In this document: piece by piece, positions 11,144 to 23,329 of the stretch
Layout of the letters: the number at the start of each line of letters is the position of its first letter
Position numbering within the stretch: the first letter of the stretch is position 1
From: Fragosphaeria purpurea
Taxonomy: Eukaryota > Ascomycota > Sordariomycetes > Ophiostomatales > Ophiostomataceae
Assembly: GCA_002778095.1 (NCBI GenBank)
Contig: PCDL01000011.1
Coordinates: forward strand, 4,712,001 to 4,776,000
DNA length: 64,000 nt
Direction: 5' to 3'
Notes under the pieces: model-generated
What the model saw: the letters and a program-made list of their open reading frames with translations, nothing else
What the model was told of the DNA's origin: nothing
The model's database searches: none
Made by a program: the position numbers and the translations under genes

Positions 11144-13467
11144 GCCTTTTTTAGGACGACTGAAGGTTAGCAAGTGGTCCACAGCTCTGCCATAGAAGAA
11201 ATAAGACATCGAAGAGAATAGACTACAAGGAACCAGAAACTGACACGGTGGCCCGTCGAATTTGAGAAAGAAGCAGGCCCGACTGCAATTTGTCGGTCAG
11301 AAAGGACAACAGGTTGGTGCGGGAAGCAGGCGTGGTCTGATTGATATTCTGCGTAGAACGCAGACAATAAAGCACCAAAGAGGGAGGGGGCTCAGTTTTC
11401 GCTCAGTTTTTGTTGCTTCCCTTTCGCTCAGCTTTTGTTGCTTTCCTTCCCTTCTATCTCAGCGGACGGATTATGCGGACATCATGAAAATCGAAAATGA
11501 GGAAGAAAAGGCTATAACAGCGAAAGCATGAAAAGGAAGAAGAATCTTGGGCGAGAGAGAAACAGTTGGCAGCGCGGAAGAACGACAGATTCTTTGGTGA
11601 TGAGCGGATGGAGAGACACAATGGAAGAAGAAAAACAAGAAGAAAATAGTTCGACCACAAAAACTTACGATTTTTTTTAACTCCAGCAAGAAGGAAGCAG
11701 AGGTTTGTCGACGAAAGGGTCTCTTTGCTTTTCCTTTCTGTTTTTGAAGAGTGAAGGACTCCCACAAATTTTTTTCTCTGTATTTTCCTAATACTTTGCC
11801 ACCTCTTGTTTTCTGAGTCGTCCTTTCTTCTACTTCTTCTTTCCTCTTGCTCTGTGTCCGACTGTTCCTGCCCCTTGGGTCTAAATTTTGTGCTTAACCG
11901 AATCGTTCACGTTCGTTTTTGGCTCAGGCAGAGTCGTACTTGCTGATTCGACGAGGAGGGTACTTCGGCAAGAGCGAGCGAACAAGAGCTGGATACGCTG
12001 ATCACTTCACGATGAGAATGGGGGGGAGGAAGGTTGTACTGCGTATGGCTATCGAAACTGCAAGAGCCTGGTGTTTTTAGGTGGTCAGTAGGGGTAACTG
12101 AGTGAAGGCTAAGAACATGTAATAATAAAAAGGGATATCGTCAAAATCACCACTTCAACGCCCCGAAAACGCTCGCTCGAAAAAGGCTGTCAAACGCCAA
12201 AACGGAACAGTAAAAGCTAAAAAAAAATGAAGGCTGAACTGACGTGAAAATGGGCAAGGGACGAAATAAAAGATATAAAAGCAGAAAACAATTGAGAAAA
12301 TGAGAAAGGCAGGACAATAAGCAGGGGAGGAAGGAAGCCAAGAATCTAGTCGAAGTGAAAAGACGCACTTGCCTAAAGTTTTGCACAAGAACGGGCTCAG
12401 TGAAGAGTTGTCCAAGTGATGGACGCAAGCTCGAAGCTTTGGGCGTCACCAAATTCACAGCTCAACAGGACAATAGTCCTGAAGAGATGACATAGATAGG
12501 GAACGAAGACGCAGACATGAAATGCTACAAGAGCAAAAAAAAAGAGGGAAGAGGATAAAGAGAAAGGTAAAAACAAGGGGGAAAAAAAAACAAAACTAAA
12601 GCGAGAATGAAAACCGCAAGAGCGACAACAAAAGACGAAAATGGGTGGCGCAATTGAAGTGCTGTGTGCGTTTCAAAGAGGAAAGAGGTTGTGCCCTATT
12701 CTTTGACCGGACGGCAGGCACGAAAGGAAAGAACGACCTAGAGCAGGCGGTGACAGCGCGTCGTGTCGAGGAAGGCGCGTCTTCTTGACGTTCTCAAGCC
12801 CCTCCTTCTGCCTCCGTTCAAATATCTAGCGAGTCCGGGCAGCTCTAGTCAGATCGGTGAAGTACGCGCCGTCAAGCACGTAACAAAACGAATCCCGGTA
12901 CGAATAAAAGGGATGAACAAGTTGAAATAGAACTCAAGTTCGGTCAGTATTAAACCAGGAATAGGACGAAGAGGGCTTGAAATAGTCTGGTAAAAGAAAA
13001 TGAGGTATTTGGGAACATAGTAAAATATCCTGACAATAATAGTAGCTAGTACAGCAGGCATCTATTGCCTTTCAAGCAAATCGTTGCCACGGCCAAACAA
13101 AGGCAAGCAAAACCTGAAGAATCTTTGGATAGAAATTCGAGCCATAAAAAGGGTGCCAGTCGAGAGTTTAAGACGCACTAGGAGAAGCATATTGCCACAA
13201 CTTTTTGTCGCCAGACGAAGAAAATTTGGTTCGACAAGGTGATATGGAACATGAGGTGGCTCGAAAAGCAGATACACTCATCTTCCTGCTTGCTTCTTGA
13301 AAATTTCACGAACAGACACAAAATGATCGCGCTGTGAAACCTAATATGAGAGACGGTTGCATCGTGCAGATTGGATGAGGCGGCAAAAAGACACAACTGG
13401 AACTACTGGACTATGTAGCGAGAGGAAAGTGCGAGTAACCAAAACTGCCACGAGATTATGTACTCAC
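11144..13467. other. Long intergenic region / probable 5' leader of the zinc-finger gene
   Basis: About 2.3 kb without a supported gene. The + strand is strikingly purine-rich (AAGAA, GAAAAAA, GGAAG), so the minus-strand transcript would be pyrimidine-rich, as in many fungal promoters and leaders. Several donor-like GTAAGT motifs occur on the minus strand (for example near 11665), so an intron-containing 5' UTR of the zinc-finger gene is possible. Downstream of BET2 (12.8-13.46 kb) I see only short open frames with no recognisable features. Confidence 0.5.
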
Positions 13468-14581
13468 TCAAATCGATGTGGGCTTTGCCGGGGGCCTCGC
13501 ATTCAGCACCCGTGCAACGGTAGCTTTGGGCATGCAGTAACCGGCATGCACTGGTTCGAGGCCCGGGTAGTCAAGTAGACCAAGGCCGGCTAGAGCATAT
13601 ACAGTGTGCCATACGTCGACGACGTTTCCTGGCCGGTCTGCAAAACCCCCTCGGTCCATATCTTGGCAACGCAGAATGAAGGCGACAAGCTTGTCGCGGT
13701 CGATCCAGTGGAGACGTTTGATCAGGGCCAAGCTGCTCAGCACCCACCAGCTGTAGCAGACGTCCTCGTCCTTCTCTGGCCGGCCGTTCAGGCCACCGTT
13801 GCTGGTTTGGCGCTCGCTTAGCCAGCGGCCCAGCTTGTCGGCGTCAGCGAGGTCAAGGCGATCAGCAATAGATAGGGCGGCCAGGCAGGTGAAAATCTGG
13901 CCGGCATGAGACTCGGCACCCGGCCGCGATCCGTAACCGCCATCGAAGTTGGCGCAAGCAGCGACGTACTCCACGGCCTTGTCCACGTCAACGAGTGGCA
14001 GCATGTGAAGCAAGGACAGCGCGTTAAGGGCGCCGTACAAAAACCGCGTATCTTCTTCACCCCATTCGTCGCCAGCAAACGTACCAGTTGCCCGGTTCTG
14101 GAGATTGGCAATGACTGCGGGCAGAAAAAAAGCGGGTTAACAAACGTTTCAATCAAGATCCAAGGGCATCCCGTTCTCAATTAATTCTAGCTTTTTCCCA
14201 AGATAAAGGCTCACATCGTCCAACGGCGGCTTTGCCCTTTCCTCGGGTGTCGAGCATGTCCAAAGCATCCACCATAGCCAATATCTGGACGGCGCTGACC
14301 GTGTATAGCATGTGAGCATCATGGCCAGGGGCTGCCGCAAAGCCGCCATTTTCGCACTGACAGGACAGCACAAACTCGATAGTTTGATCGCGCGGGAGAA
14401 CATCCGGCTTATTGATGAAAAACAGGGAAGCCAAACCCCAGTAGAGGCCGTTGAGCCTCAGATGCTCGGTCAGCCAGTAGTCGTATTCGTCCTGCCGGGA
14501 GTTGAGGCCCTGAATGTATTTAGCATGAGCAAACGTGGCGAGCTGAAGCCCGCCAGGTTGGTTTTGGAAATCTGCAGGCAT
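13468..14581 (-). CDS. BET2: Rab geranylgeranyltransferase (GGTase-II) beta subunit Bet2
   Basis: Two exons, complement(join(13468..14114, 14215..14581)), encode 337 residues (yeast Bet2 has 325). Bet2 pairs with Bet4 and adds geranylgeranyl groups to C-terminal cysteines of Rab GTPases presented by Rab escort protein, enabling vesicle traffic. The signature HAKYIQ..LNSR.DE..YWLTEHLRLNG is at the N-terminus, and repeated prenyltransferase GGF/GGY/GGL helices (CQCENGGF, FDGGYGS, TSNGGLNG, DRGGF) follow. The catalytic zinc ligands are present as D240 and C242 in DEDVCYSWW and H292 in DVWHTVY. The intron (GTGAGC donor, CCGCAG acceptor) joins VGR to FIANLQN in the right frame. The start is the first in-frame ATG giving a compact N-terminus. 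Confidence 0.95.
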
Positions 14582-17181
14582 GGTTAAGAAAAAAACCAGA
14601 TGGAACTTCAGAAGAAACGTTCTGGTCAGTTGAATGATTCGCTTTGACCAAGTCCCTGTCCCTCTATGCTTCCGCACAAAGCTTTCGGGGGGGGTTGCCT
14701 CCTAGCTTAGATGATTGATTCGGTTAGGTGGGTCCTGCATAGTACCACGTGTCTCATTAGAGACAAAAGTATCACGTGTAGTCTAACTTCGTTCTCTCAG
14801 TGTAGTAATATATAGACACGTGACCCTCTCCACGTGACCTAGAAAGGGCTCATAGCGATTAGTCATACTCCTAGAGATAACTCTGGCTCGTGTGTGTGCG
14901 CGCCTAACGCGTACACATACTTTTTATCACTATGCCAAATTGATTTTATTTTACACTCAGTAAGGGCTCAAAGGCCTGAATAGCATGCATTTGCGAAATA
15001 TGCCATTTTTCCCCTGCAAATTTGCGCACAACAAGGACGAGGACGCAAACGAAAAGACACTAGAAATGTCGTTGTAGATGTTGCGACGAAAGACGCAAAG
15101 CACCAACGCAGCAAGGGTGAAGCTATCCGCCCAATTTAAGGGAAGTGGTAAAAGGATTAAGAGTATAACACAACCACTCTATAGAAAGGTTTTTCGCGGT
15201 AAGATGTAGGCTGCTACGACCGTGCGCAGTACGCAATTCTGGGATCAAAGCATTCATATTACCTCAACGGTCGTGGCGTCTTGCAGCCCCGTCGTGCTTC
15301 GTCCTGTTTTAACCTTCTTTTTGGCACAACGTACGAGACACCAACCACATCGTCGGCGCAAGCGCGCGGTCCCTAGTTCTCAATACCAAAAACCACATTC
15401 TGACGGCCGAATTGCCCCCCACCGCCCCGCAGACCGAAACCGCGCTGGCTGCTGGTGGCCGTTCTTGTCCAGGTGGGTGTGAGCACGCTCTACTTGCGGT
15501 AGGCCTTTTCAATCCCCCCGTCCCTCCTCTCAGATCTCTGCCGTCCTTCATAACTGCAAAGTGGCAGTCTCGTCCTCTTCTAGAGCCCAGTCGTGAGTGT
15601 CTTACAAGAACTCCGTGCCTTGGCCACCTCCCGCCTCCCGCGATTCGGCACTTCCGGCATTTTTTCCCCCTGTGTTCAAAAATTTGCGGTCCATACTACT
15701 ACGCGCGTATCCTAACGGCCATAAAGAGCCGCAAGCTCCCGTATGCAAGTGGTTTGGATCCGCACGACCGCAATAGACCCAAATCCGCTTTGACGGGCAT
15801 AACTCTCGTGCCGCCTAGCCCATTCTAATCTTTCCGGGGACGTCAGTCGTAAGCTGTCTTGAAACGGTACTTCGTGTGCAGTGTGTATCACAGAGTTCAA
15901 GTTTGTACATGTGTACAGAGTAGGTAATCGGACCCCTCGCTAGGCCGCATAGACATTATTAAGCAAGTAGCAATGACACTCACCACAACGATGCTTTTAC
16001 ATATGTTCGCACGTTTCAAGACGCACCCTCCCTACGCTTTAAACTAGACAAGCTCCGCCCACAATTACTCCGTAGAGCTCGTGGTCACGTCCCATTGGCA
16101 TTTACGGTGGCATGCTTTCTATTGTCTACCTATTTCTTCTCACAAACATCGGTGAAAGCTTTGATATTTGGAAAGAGATTCAATGGAAAGAGACAAAAAA
16201 AAAAACCTAAAAAAGCAGAAAAAGAATAGACAAGGGATGGAAAAAAACAAACAAGACGAAAACACCAATGGAAAGTGGTAGGAAATCAACTGTGAAAAGC
16301 AGCAGGTATTGGTGCACAGGACGGAAATGGCAACACCACACCCCGCACCTCTTCCCCATTGATGAGCGACGACAAAGCGTCGAACCCACTAGGTTGGACT
16401 TTCATATCCCATAAAGGCAACAAAAGTCAAAAAAACAACAGGCTTAACGCAATTTTACGAAGTCAAAATTTTCCTTTTAGGAGAAAAAAACCTTTCTTGC
16501 TTTTCCGTTGTTTGTCACCGTCATTGCCGAATGGGGTTCGCTTACGACGTTTCCGCCTCGATTCCTTTTTCTTCTGCCCCTCGACCGAGCCAACAACAAC
16601 CCCTGACTCGCGGCTGTCTCTAATCCTCCCTCCCCCTTGCACTAGTTTTCCTCCTTTCTTTTAACGCGAATATTGTCCTTTTTTTCTGACCCGTTCTGCT
16701 GCGACGTCTTCTGGCCTCCCTTGCACCCTGCGCAAACATACACTCAATAATTCCGCCGCTTTTCATCTGCATGCCTGTTTCGTCGCAGGTTACAAATTGC
16801 CTATTTCTGGGCCCCTGATTTCTCGATTGTGCACTCCGTGCGCAAGTATGACTTTTACATACGGAATAGTGCATTCTCCTATTGAACATCAGTGCAACAC
16901 ATTACGAGTACGGAGTCGCATTCTACTCCGTACTGCCGCGTCGAGATCGTCCATTTTCCCCAGCAGAAGATTGAACCCAGAGCAGAAGCACAGGGTTTTG
17001 TTTTTGTCTATTATTGCCCTTTCAGAGGCTTCCACAAACCAGAACCGAAGAGAGAAACAACGGAAAACAGGCGACGAAGGCAAGTGACAAAGGTGGGTAA
17101 CAAAAGCAGGCCGAAGAGACAAGAAAAGGCCTGGACGTACCAGACACGGAAACAAAAGTAGCCGCCATCCTTTCGAGCAGG
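14582..17181. other. Long divergent intergenic region between BET2 and the RhoGAP gene
   Basis: About 2.6 kb between divergently transcribed genes. The BET2-proximal end carries four CACGTG sites (14746-14836). The RhoGAP-proximal end (16.47-16.69 kb) is C/T-rich and then becomes purine-rich (17.03-17.16 kb), consistent with promoter and leader sequence. Short open frames in 15.2-15.8 kb show no domain or homology I recognise. Confidence 0.5.
14746..14836. promoter_or_regulatory. Cluster of four CACGTG E-boxes upstream of BET2
   Basis: Exact CACGTG hexamers occur at 14746-14751, 14773-14778, 14817-14822 and 14831-14836, that is four within 91 bases, starting 165 bases upstream of the BET2 ATG. 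Two have the CACGTGAC extension. Fungal bHLH factors (Cbf1, Pho4 families) bind this core. A dense cluster of this kind suggests a real cis-regulatory module, but which gene it controls is inference. Confidence 0.55.
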
Positions 17182-19741
17182 ATGGGACGCAAGCCCGCAC
17201 CACAGCCGCTGGCGTTTTCTGGGGCCGCTCTTCCGTCCAGCGACCACAGGCTTCCTGAAACTCGCCGGGTCGCTGTGTCGCCAAGCGACTCCCAAGTTCA
17301 ATCCAAGTCTTCCACTTCACCACCTGTCTCTCCTTTGCGCTTTACGGATGAGGGGGGCTCAACCCATACACAAACAGTTCAACAACCTGTGCACATTGCC
17401 GATCTCGTCCAACAACCTCTCGATGACATCGATAGCTTGCGGCTTTCTCCCTCCGCAAACGTCTTCGACTACTCGCCGCATGCCCACGAGGAACAACAAC
17501 AAGCTTCCTCCCCACCGTATCCGCCGCAGCAGCCGAACCAGCTACACCAACAGCTTCACAAGAAGCAAAACGGTCAAGTATCTAGCCACGCATCTAACCA
17601 AGGCCGGCACCGTCAGCCAGAAGACAAAACTTTGAAGTCGAACTTCTTCTTTCACTTTGGCAAGTCAACCGCAGCCAAATCAACAGACAAACTTGCCCCC
17701 GACAGCGCTAGCCCTCGTCGCACCAATTTCATAGAAGCAAGAGACGGGGCCGTCCTACGAGCTATTGATTTGCCGCTGGCTCATGAGAACATTAAATACC
17801 AAGGTAAGAAATGCGCGCTGCTTGCCCGCGGCTGCCAAACAGACGTTCACGGGCACGAGAGCAGGTGATGAACGGGGGCGGGAAGGAGAGAAACAGAGCG
17901 CGCGGTTTCGTACCGTTTATGGAGCGCAGTTGCAGCCTCATATCCCTGTTTCTTTGGCTCGTCTTGGAACTTTCCTTCCGTGTGTTGAAACGTCGCTCAC
18001 ACGGTGTTTCTGACTAAACAGATTCTTCGTATACGGATAACACCGTACAAAAGGCGCCTACATCTTCCGCTACCGCAGCCGCCGCCATTCCACCTCGATC
18101 CGAAGCGTCGCTTGCGTCCTCCACTACCGAAGTAGAAATCACGCCTTCTGCACGGCGCGGAAAGCAAAAAACATTTGGCCGTCTGGGCCGGACGCGATCC
18201 ATCCGTGACGAAAACGGAAGCCTGAACCCTCTCGATAGCAACGCCGACAACCCCCATCGCGCACGGATCCCTAGTTCGCAAGAAGCCACCTCAATGCGAG
18301 TGATTGAGCAGCCTGACCGTGCCCACGAACCTGTCGCTTCGTTAAAGACTGCACCTCTTACACAACACGACCGCGCATTTCATGAAATGATGTCATCGTC
18401 AGCCCGCAACCACTCTGCAGATCGGGCGCATGCCCGCGACGTGCCTGGGCAACGCGATGGCCACCGAGGTGAACGCGACCGTGAACATGCTAGAACACAA
18501 CCATCTTCGTTACGCGACAATGGCGGTTACACCTTTTTTAACGGACTCAAAAATTCGTCGAGCCGTGCTGCCGACATTATCAGCAAAGGCCTGTTCGGAA
18601 AGAACGCTCGGAGCGGAAGCACCACAGAGCGGGAGCTTGTTGTGGACGACGAACACTACGTCTTGAAACTTATAAACCGGCCTCTGGTGGAACAGACACG
18701 ACTCACCCGCATTTCCAAGCGTCTCGAAGACTCGCGGGACCGGACGGAGTTTTGGATGCCGGCGTTCCCATGGCGAGCGATCGACTATCTTAATTACAAA
18801 GGTACTGACGTTGAAGGACTGTACCGAGTTCCTGGCAGTGGCCCGCAAATCAAAAAGTGGCAACGGAAATTTGATGAAGGTGTGTTTCTTTTACTCTCGC
18901 TTCTGTTAGCTAGTCACGCTTGTGTGCTCTAACCTCATACCTTTATTCAAAAGAATACGACGTGGACCTCTTTGCGCAAGACGATTTGTACGACATTAAC
19001 ATTATCGGTTCCATGTTGAAGGCCTGGCTCCGTGAGCTACCCGATGAGCTTTTCCCCAAGGATGCTCAGGAACGAATTGCTCGCGAATGTGCGGGTGCCG
19101 TGACGGTTCCGCAAATGTTAGTCGATGAGCTATCAAATCTGTCTCCATTCAACTACTACCTCCTATTCGCAATCACTTGCCACCTGAGCCTGCTTCTGGC
19201 GCATTCCGACAAGAACAAAATGGACTTTCGGAATCTGTGCATTTGTTTCCAACCCTGCATGAAAATTGATGCTTTCTCCTTCAAATTTTTGGTCTGCGAC
19301 TGGCGAGACTGCTGGAAAGGTTGCGTGAGCGAGCCGCGGTACATCGAGGAGGAGTACGCACTCTTTGATATGCCAGCTCCGACAGGCATCGGGGCATTGT
19401 ATACACAGCAGCAGCCTCGGCAATTAAAAAACGACGTATCGAAATCCGAGTCATTCGAAAAGAAGTTTGTGCACGATGAATCAACGGTGACCCCCCAGGA
19501 GCGAAATGTTTCGTCCTCCGACAGCAGCAAGCAGTCATTCAGCCAAAGTACAGATAACAAAGCGCGACTAAAAAAGAAAGGCACGACGACACCTGCTGTA
19601 GACGGAAGTAGCGTGGTATCCAACTCGACACTTTCGACCACGTTGACCGTCGAGAGTCAGCGCGCCGCAACACCACCAAGACAATCAGGCGACTTGCGGC
19701 CTCTTTCGCCAATTAAGCCTTTGTCCCCGCTGGGCTTCTAG
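17182..19741 (+). CDS. RhoGAP-domain protein (Rho GTPase activator)
   Basis: Three exons, join(17182..17803, 18022..18879, 18954..19741), encode 755 residues. The N-terminal ~420 residues are disordered and rich in Ser, Gln, His and basic residues. The RhoGAP domain spans about 425-620, with the arginine finger R476 in GLYRVPGSG, then the conserved NIIGSMLKAWLRELPDELFP, YYLLFAITCHLSLL and NKMDFRNLCICFQP blocks. The C-terminal tail is Ser/Thr/Pro-rich. RhoGAPs speed GTP hydrolysis by Rho/Cdc42 GTPases and so shape polarity and wall synthesis; which GTPase is the target cannot be told here. Intron donors GTAAGA and GTGTGT, with a TGACTAAAC branch site before the first acceptor, preserve frame across the GAP domain. 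No C2, PH or F-BAR domain was seen. Confidence 0.9.
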
Positions 19742-20599
19742 AAAGCTGTCAAAGGGCGACTCACATTAACGCGCACATGTTCTGGCAAAGCATGGGAATA
19801 CTTTCATGTTATGGGCCGACTGCAAAAAGAGAGGCTACCTCTATACATTTGGTTATGGGCTTTTCTATGGGCGACGCGAACATGCTTTGTTTTCTTCATT
19901 TTGACGATATGATGCCTAACGAGCTTTTTCTATTTTCTCGGGCTATTTCCACTTTCATTGATTGTTTAGTTACCATGTGTGGCCTTTTTCTTCGGTTTAT
20001 TTTGCTTGGGTTTAGCTCCCCTGTTCACATCCTTTTCTTAACCTGCTCGAGAGACGCCTCGCCTCTTATCTTGCTTGCAGCAAGACCATTATTTTGATCA
20101 CAAACACTGAGGTGCCTGATTTCCTTTATTTAACATAATACTTTTGTATACCCCCTTTTGTACGCCGCGATTATATAAAATACTTTGTTGCTTTACTCGC
20201 ATTAAGCGTTTCCTTTCTAACAGCATCTCCCAATGGCGATTCAGACTAAACCATATAGGCATATAGGTTCACTTAAGACAATGCTAAGCTTGTAGTCCAC
20301 CGGCAAGTTGTTGTATCGTCGAAGCCAAGCGAATCCAGCGGTACTCAATAACGGTGCAGGGTAACTATGTAGTGTGAGACTTTGTATTGAATCCTGCTTT
20401 TTTTTTTCTTAACAACCAAGCGCATTTATTCCTGACATCTACCTTTTCGCTCCTCTTTGCTATAGGCTTATTCGCGCAGTGAATTTGTGCACGCGCAACA
20501 AACGCCTCGAAAACGCCACTGATAAACAAAAACATACATATGTAGCGACATAAATCGAAAACAACAGACCACAAGAGAAAAGACAAGATATGCCACATA
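19742..20599. other. Convergent intergenic region, RhoGAP / RRS1
   Basis: 858 bases between two 3' ends. The sequence is T-rich with TATATAAAATAC-type stretches near 20170 that could serve as efficiency/polyadenylation elements. No gene is seen. Confidence 0.6.
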
Positions 20600-21217
20600 T
20601 CACCGTGTTTTTTCGGCCCGCTGCTGGTTCTGCCGCATCTTCCTCTCGTTGCGCTTGACCCGCTCTTTACGGGTCCGCCTACCCTCACCGCGAAACGACG
20701 TACCTGCCGCGTCGTGCGCGGCATCCTTTTCGTTGTCTTTCACCTCAACCACCCAATCATCCTCGCCCGCCTTATTCGCGCCGCGGAACCCCCACTTGCG
20801 CTCCCATATATTCATCTCCGTGTTGTACCGCAAGTTGCGACGCTGTTCGCGGGTCTTTGGCTTGATTCCTTTGCGGGCGGCAAATTGCTGCCATTTCGTA
20901 GGCGGCGGCGGAACGGGAACGGGCTTCTCCCGCGGAAGCAGACGGACGATGGGCGGTAGATGCAGAAGGACGCCGTCGACGGCGGTGGGCTCAATGCGGC
21001 AGGTGGTGAGCAGCTGGTTAACGAGAGCCTGGGCGCCATCACGAGCGACGGTAGAAAACTGCTTCTCCCGTTCTCTTGCGGTAGCTGCTACACCCAAAGA
21101 TTTGATAGGGTTGGGGTCATTGGCGAGGAGAAGACCGAGGTCAAAGGTATAGGGGGTGGGCTTCTCAACAGCGACGGTTGGCGGCGAAGGCCGCGCAGGG
21201 GCCGTCGCGGAAGCCAT
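20600..21217 (-). CDS. RRS1: Ribosome biogenesis regulatory protein Rrs1
   Basis: An intronless 205-residue protein, close to the yeast length (203). Rrs1 works with Rpf2 to deliver the 5S RNP (5S rRNA, uL5, uL18) to the pre-60S particle in the nucleolus. The family hallmark TFDLGLLLANDPNPI is at residues about 24-38. The central VLLHLPPIVRLLPREKPVPVPPPPTKWQQFAARKGI block matches the conserved LPRE-KP-PPTKWE-FA--KGI core of Rrs1 (split here by my reading, each part visible). The C-terminus is strongly basic (GRRTRKERVKRNERK), as expected for a nucleolar protein. It is divergent from RRP3, with 379 bases between the two starts. Confidence 0.95.
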   Translation of the reverse strand: MASATAPARPSPPTVAVEKPTPYTFDLGLLLANDPNPIKSLGVAATAREREKQFSTVARDGAQALVNQLLTTCRIEPTAVDGVLLHLPPIVRLLPREKPVPVPPPPTKWQQFAARKGIKPKTREQRRNLRYNTEMNIWERKWGFRGANKAGEDDWVVEVKDNEKDAAHDAAGTSFRGEGRRTRKERVKRNERKMRQNQQRAEKTR

Positions 21218-21596
21218 TTATATTCGCGCTGGCTTTTAAAGTCAGAGATATCTTTTTTTTTCGTTGTAAATGATAAAGTTGTTCGAATGTCTAAAAGCCC
21301 ACTGGGCAAACTGTAGTTGTTGTTTAGAGCTTGTAAGTCGTGCTAGAATAAAAACTTTCTTCTCGCCATTGGGGATAAGAGATAATTAGAGGCAAAGCAG
21401 CTATGATAGGAGGGCTTATCGCACGTGAAGATAGTCACATGTGTGGGGCGGGGATTTGATAAGGATGGAACGGAATATTGCTCCACAACTTTTTGTTGCG
21501 ATGCGTTTATCATACATTTGTTTTCGTTTTTTTTTTTGATTTTTTTTTTTTTTTTGCATTCTGTGGCTGCATAGATCTTGACTATCGCTTCTCAAA
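21218..21596. promoter_or_regulatory. Bidirectional promoter of RRS1 and RRP3
   Basis: Only 379 bases separate the two divergent start codons. The segment holds a CACGTG at 21422-21427, several GATAAG motifs (for example near 21373 and 21457), a GGGGCGGGG GC-box-like stretch near 21443, and T-tracts of 10 and 15 bases near 21525-21555. I did not see the yeast PAC (GATGAG) element. Shared regulation is inferred from spacing and common function. Confidence 0.5.
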
Positions 21597-23329
21597 ATGC
21601 ATCAAAATAATATCGAGGGGAGGAAATTTTTCAAACAAAGCAGGGAAGAACATGAGAGGAACGAAATGACCGATGAAAACGGGAAAAAACGCAAAACCGC
21701 AAAAATAGAGAAGAACCCCATAACGCCAGAGGCTCTGGAGAAGAAAGAGATAGAACGAACTATGGACACCAACCTTAGTGTCGAGGAAGCCACAGGTGTC
21801 CGCGAAGAAAAGGCAGCTCCCACAACGTTCAAGGAACTGGTAAGTGAAGAGGGAAATGAAGAACTTACTTTTCCTGCTATTACTTTTCTGTTACGTATTG
21901 ACATGGGTATATACATTTAACTGACGAAAATTAAATACCAGGGACTTGTTGACACGCTGTGCGAGATCTGTACTGCTCTTGGCTATGCTGCACCGACGCC
22001 CATCCAAGCCCAAGCCATTCCCGTCGTTCTTCAGAACCGCGATGTCATCGGCACTGCGGAAACCGGTAGCGGCAAGACCATGGCCTTTGCGCTACCCATG
22101 CTGCAGGCCCTCCTCGAACAGCCGCGGCCGCTGTTTGGGTTGGTGCTTGCGCCAACACGCGAGCTGGCTGTGCAGATTGGCCAGACGTTTGAGGCCTTTT
22201 CGGCTCTTGCGCTGCGGTGTGCCGTCGTCGTGGGCGGCATGGACATGGTGGCACAGACCCTCGCGCTCGGCAAGCGACCACATGTTATCGTGGCCACACC
22301 GGGTCGCCTTTTGGATCATTTGGAAAAGACGAAGGGATTCGCGTTACGACAGTTGCGATATCTCGTGATAGACGAAGCCGACCGGCTACTAGACATGGAC
22401 TTTGGCCCCATTCTGGAAAAAATACTAAAACATCTGCCACGTGAGCAGCGGCGCACGCTGTTGTTTTCCGCGACCATGTCGTCGCAAGTAGAGAGTCTGC
22501 AGCGGGCGAGTTTGCGGGATCCCATTCGTACGCTCTTCTTCCCTTGCCCCCAACGAATTTATTCTCTCTCGTTTCTATTTTTCTTTGTTCCCCGCATCCT
22601 GTTTTTTCTTTTTTCCTTCTAAGAAAAGGGCTAACACTCACAGGCGTCAGTATCGCCTCAGGTGACCACCAGACCGTGGCAACACTCAAGCAGAGCATGA
22701 TCTTTCTCCCGCCGGCTCGTAAGGACGTGTGCTTGGTATACCTCGTCAACGAATTCTATGGCCAGTTTATCGTGGTCTTCACGCGCACTATTTACGAGGC
22801 CCAGCGCTTGGCCATATTGTTGCGGGCTTTGGGCTTCGGCGCCATCCCTCTGCACGGCCGCCTGAGCCAGTCTTCACGGCTCAGCGCGTTAAACAAAATC
22901 AAGGCCGGCAGCCGCGACATACTAATCGCAACGGACGTGGCTGCGCGCGGTCTTGACATTCCGCGTATTGGCATCGTGGTCAACTACGATGTGCCACAGG
23001 ACAGCAAGACGTACGTACACCGGGTAGGGCGAACAGCGCGAGCAGGCAAGTCAGGCCACGCCATGACGCTAGTAACACAATATGATCACAACCATTTCCT
23101 GGCTATCGAAGCGTCTATCGGTATGGCCGGGCAAATTCAACCGTACCCTGTGGAGAAAGAGGAGCTAATGGCATTCAAACCTCGCGTGGAGGAGGCGCAA
23201 CGGCACGCACATGTCGAGATGCGGGCGTTTCTCGAGACAGCTGGTAAGCGCAAAAAGAGCCAAGGGCGGTCTGCAGGTGGCGGAGGATCGTCACACCGAC
23301 AAGATGACATGGATCGTGAAGAGCTATAA
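21597..23329 (+). CDS. RRP3: ATP-dependent rRNA helicase Rrp3 (DEAD box)
   Basis: Three exons, join(21597..21839, 21942..22527, 22644..23329), encode 504 residues. Rrp3 (human DDX47) is a nucleolar helicase for pre-18S rRNA processing. The FKEL-GLVD-LCE-C-ALGY--PTPIQ Q-motif begins exactly at the exon 1/2 junction. Motif I is AETGSGKT (120-127), Ia PTRELAVQ, DEAD at 225-228, motif III SAT, and motif VI HRVGRTARAG from residue 402. The blocks VVGGMDMVAQTLALGK and LLDHLEKTKGF are diagnostic of Rrp3 against the related Dbp8. The second intron (GTACGC donor, GCTAACACTCACAG at the 3' end) restores DPIRVSIAS. The C-terminus is basic and glycine-rich. The branch site lies only about 8 bases from the acceptor, which is unusually close. 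Confidence 0.95.

Noticed and set aside
21597..23329. Initial reading as Dbp8
   Set aside because: The GGMDMVAQ, LLDHLEKTKGF and LLDMDFGP blocks and the exon 1 junction context fit Rrp3/DDX47 better.
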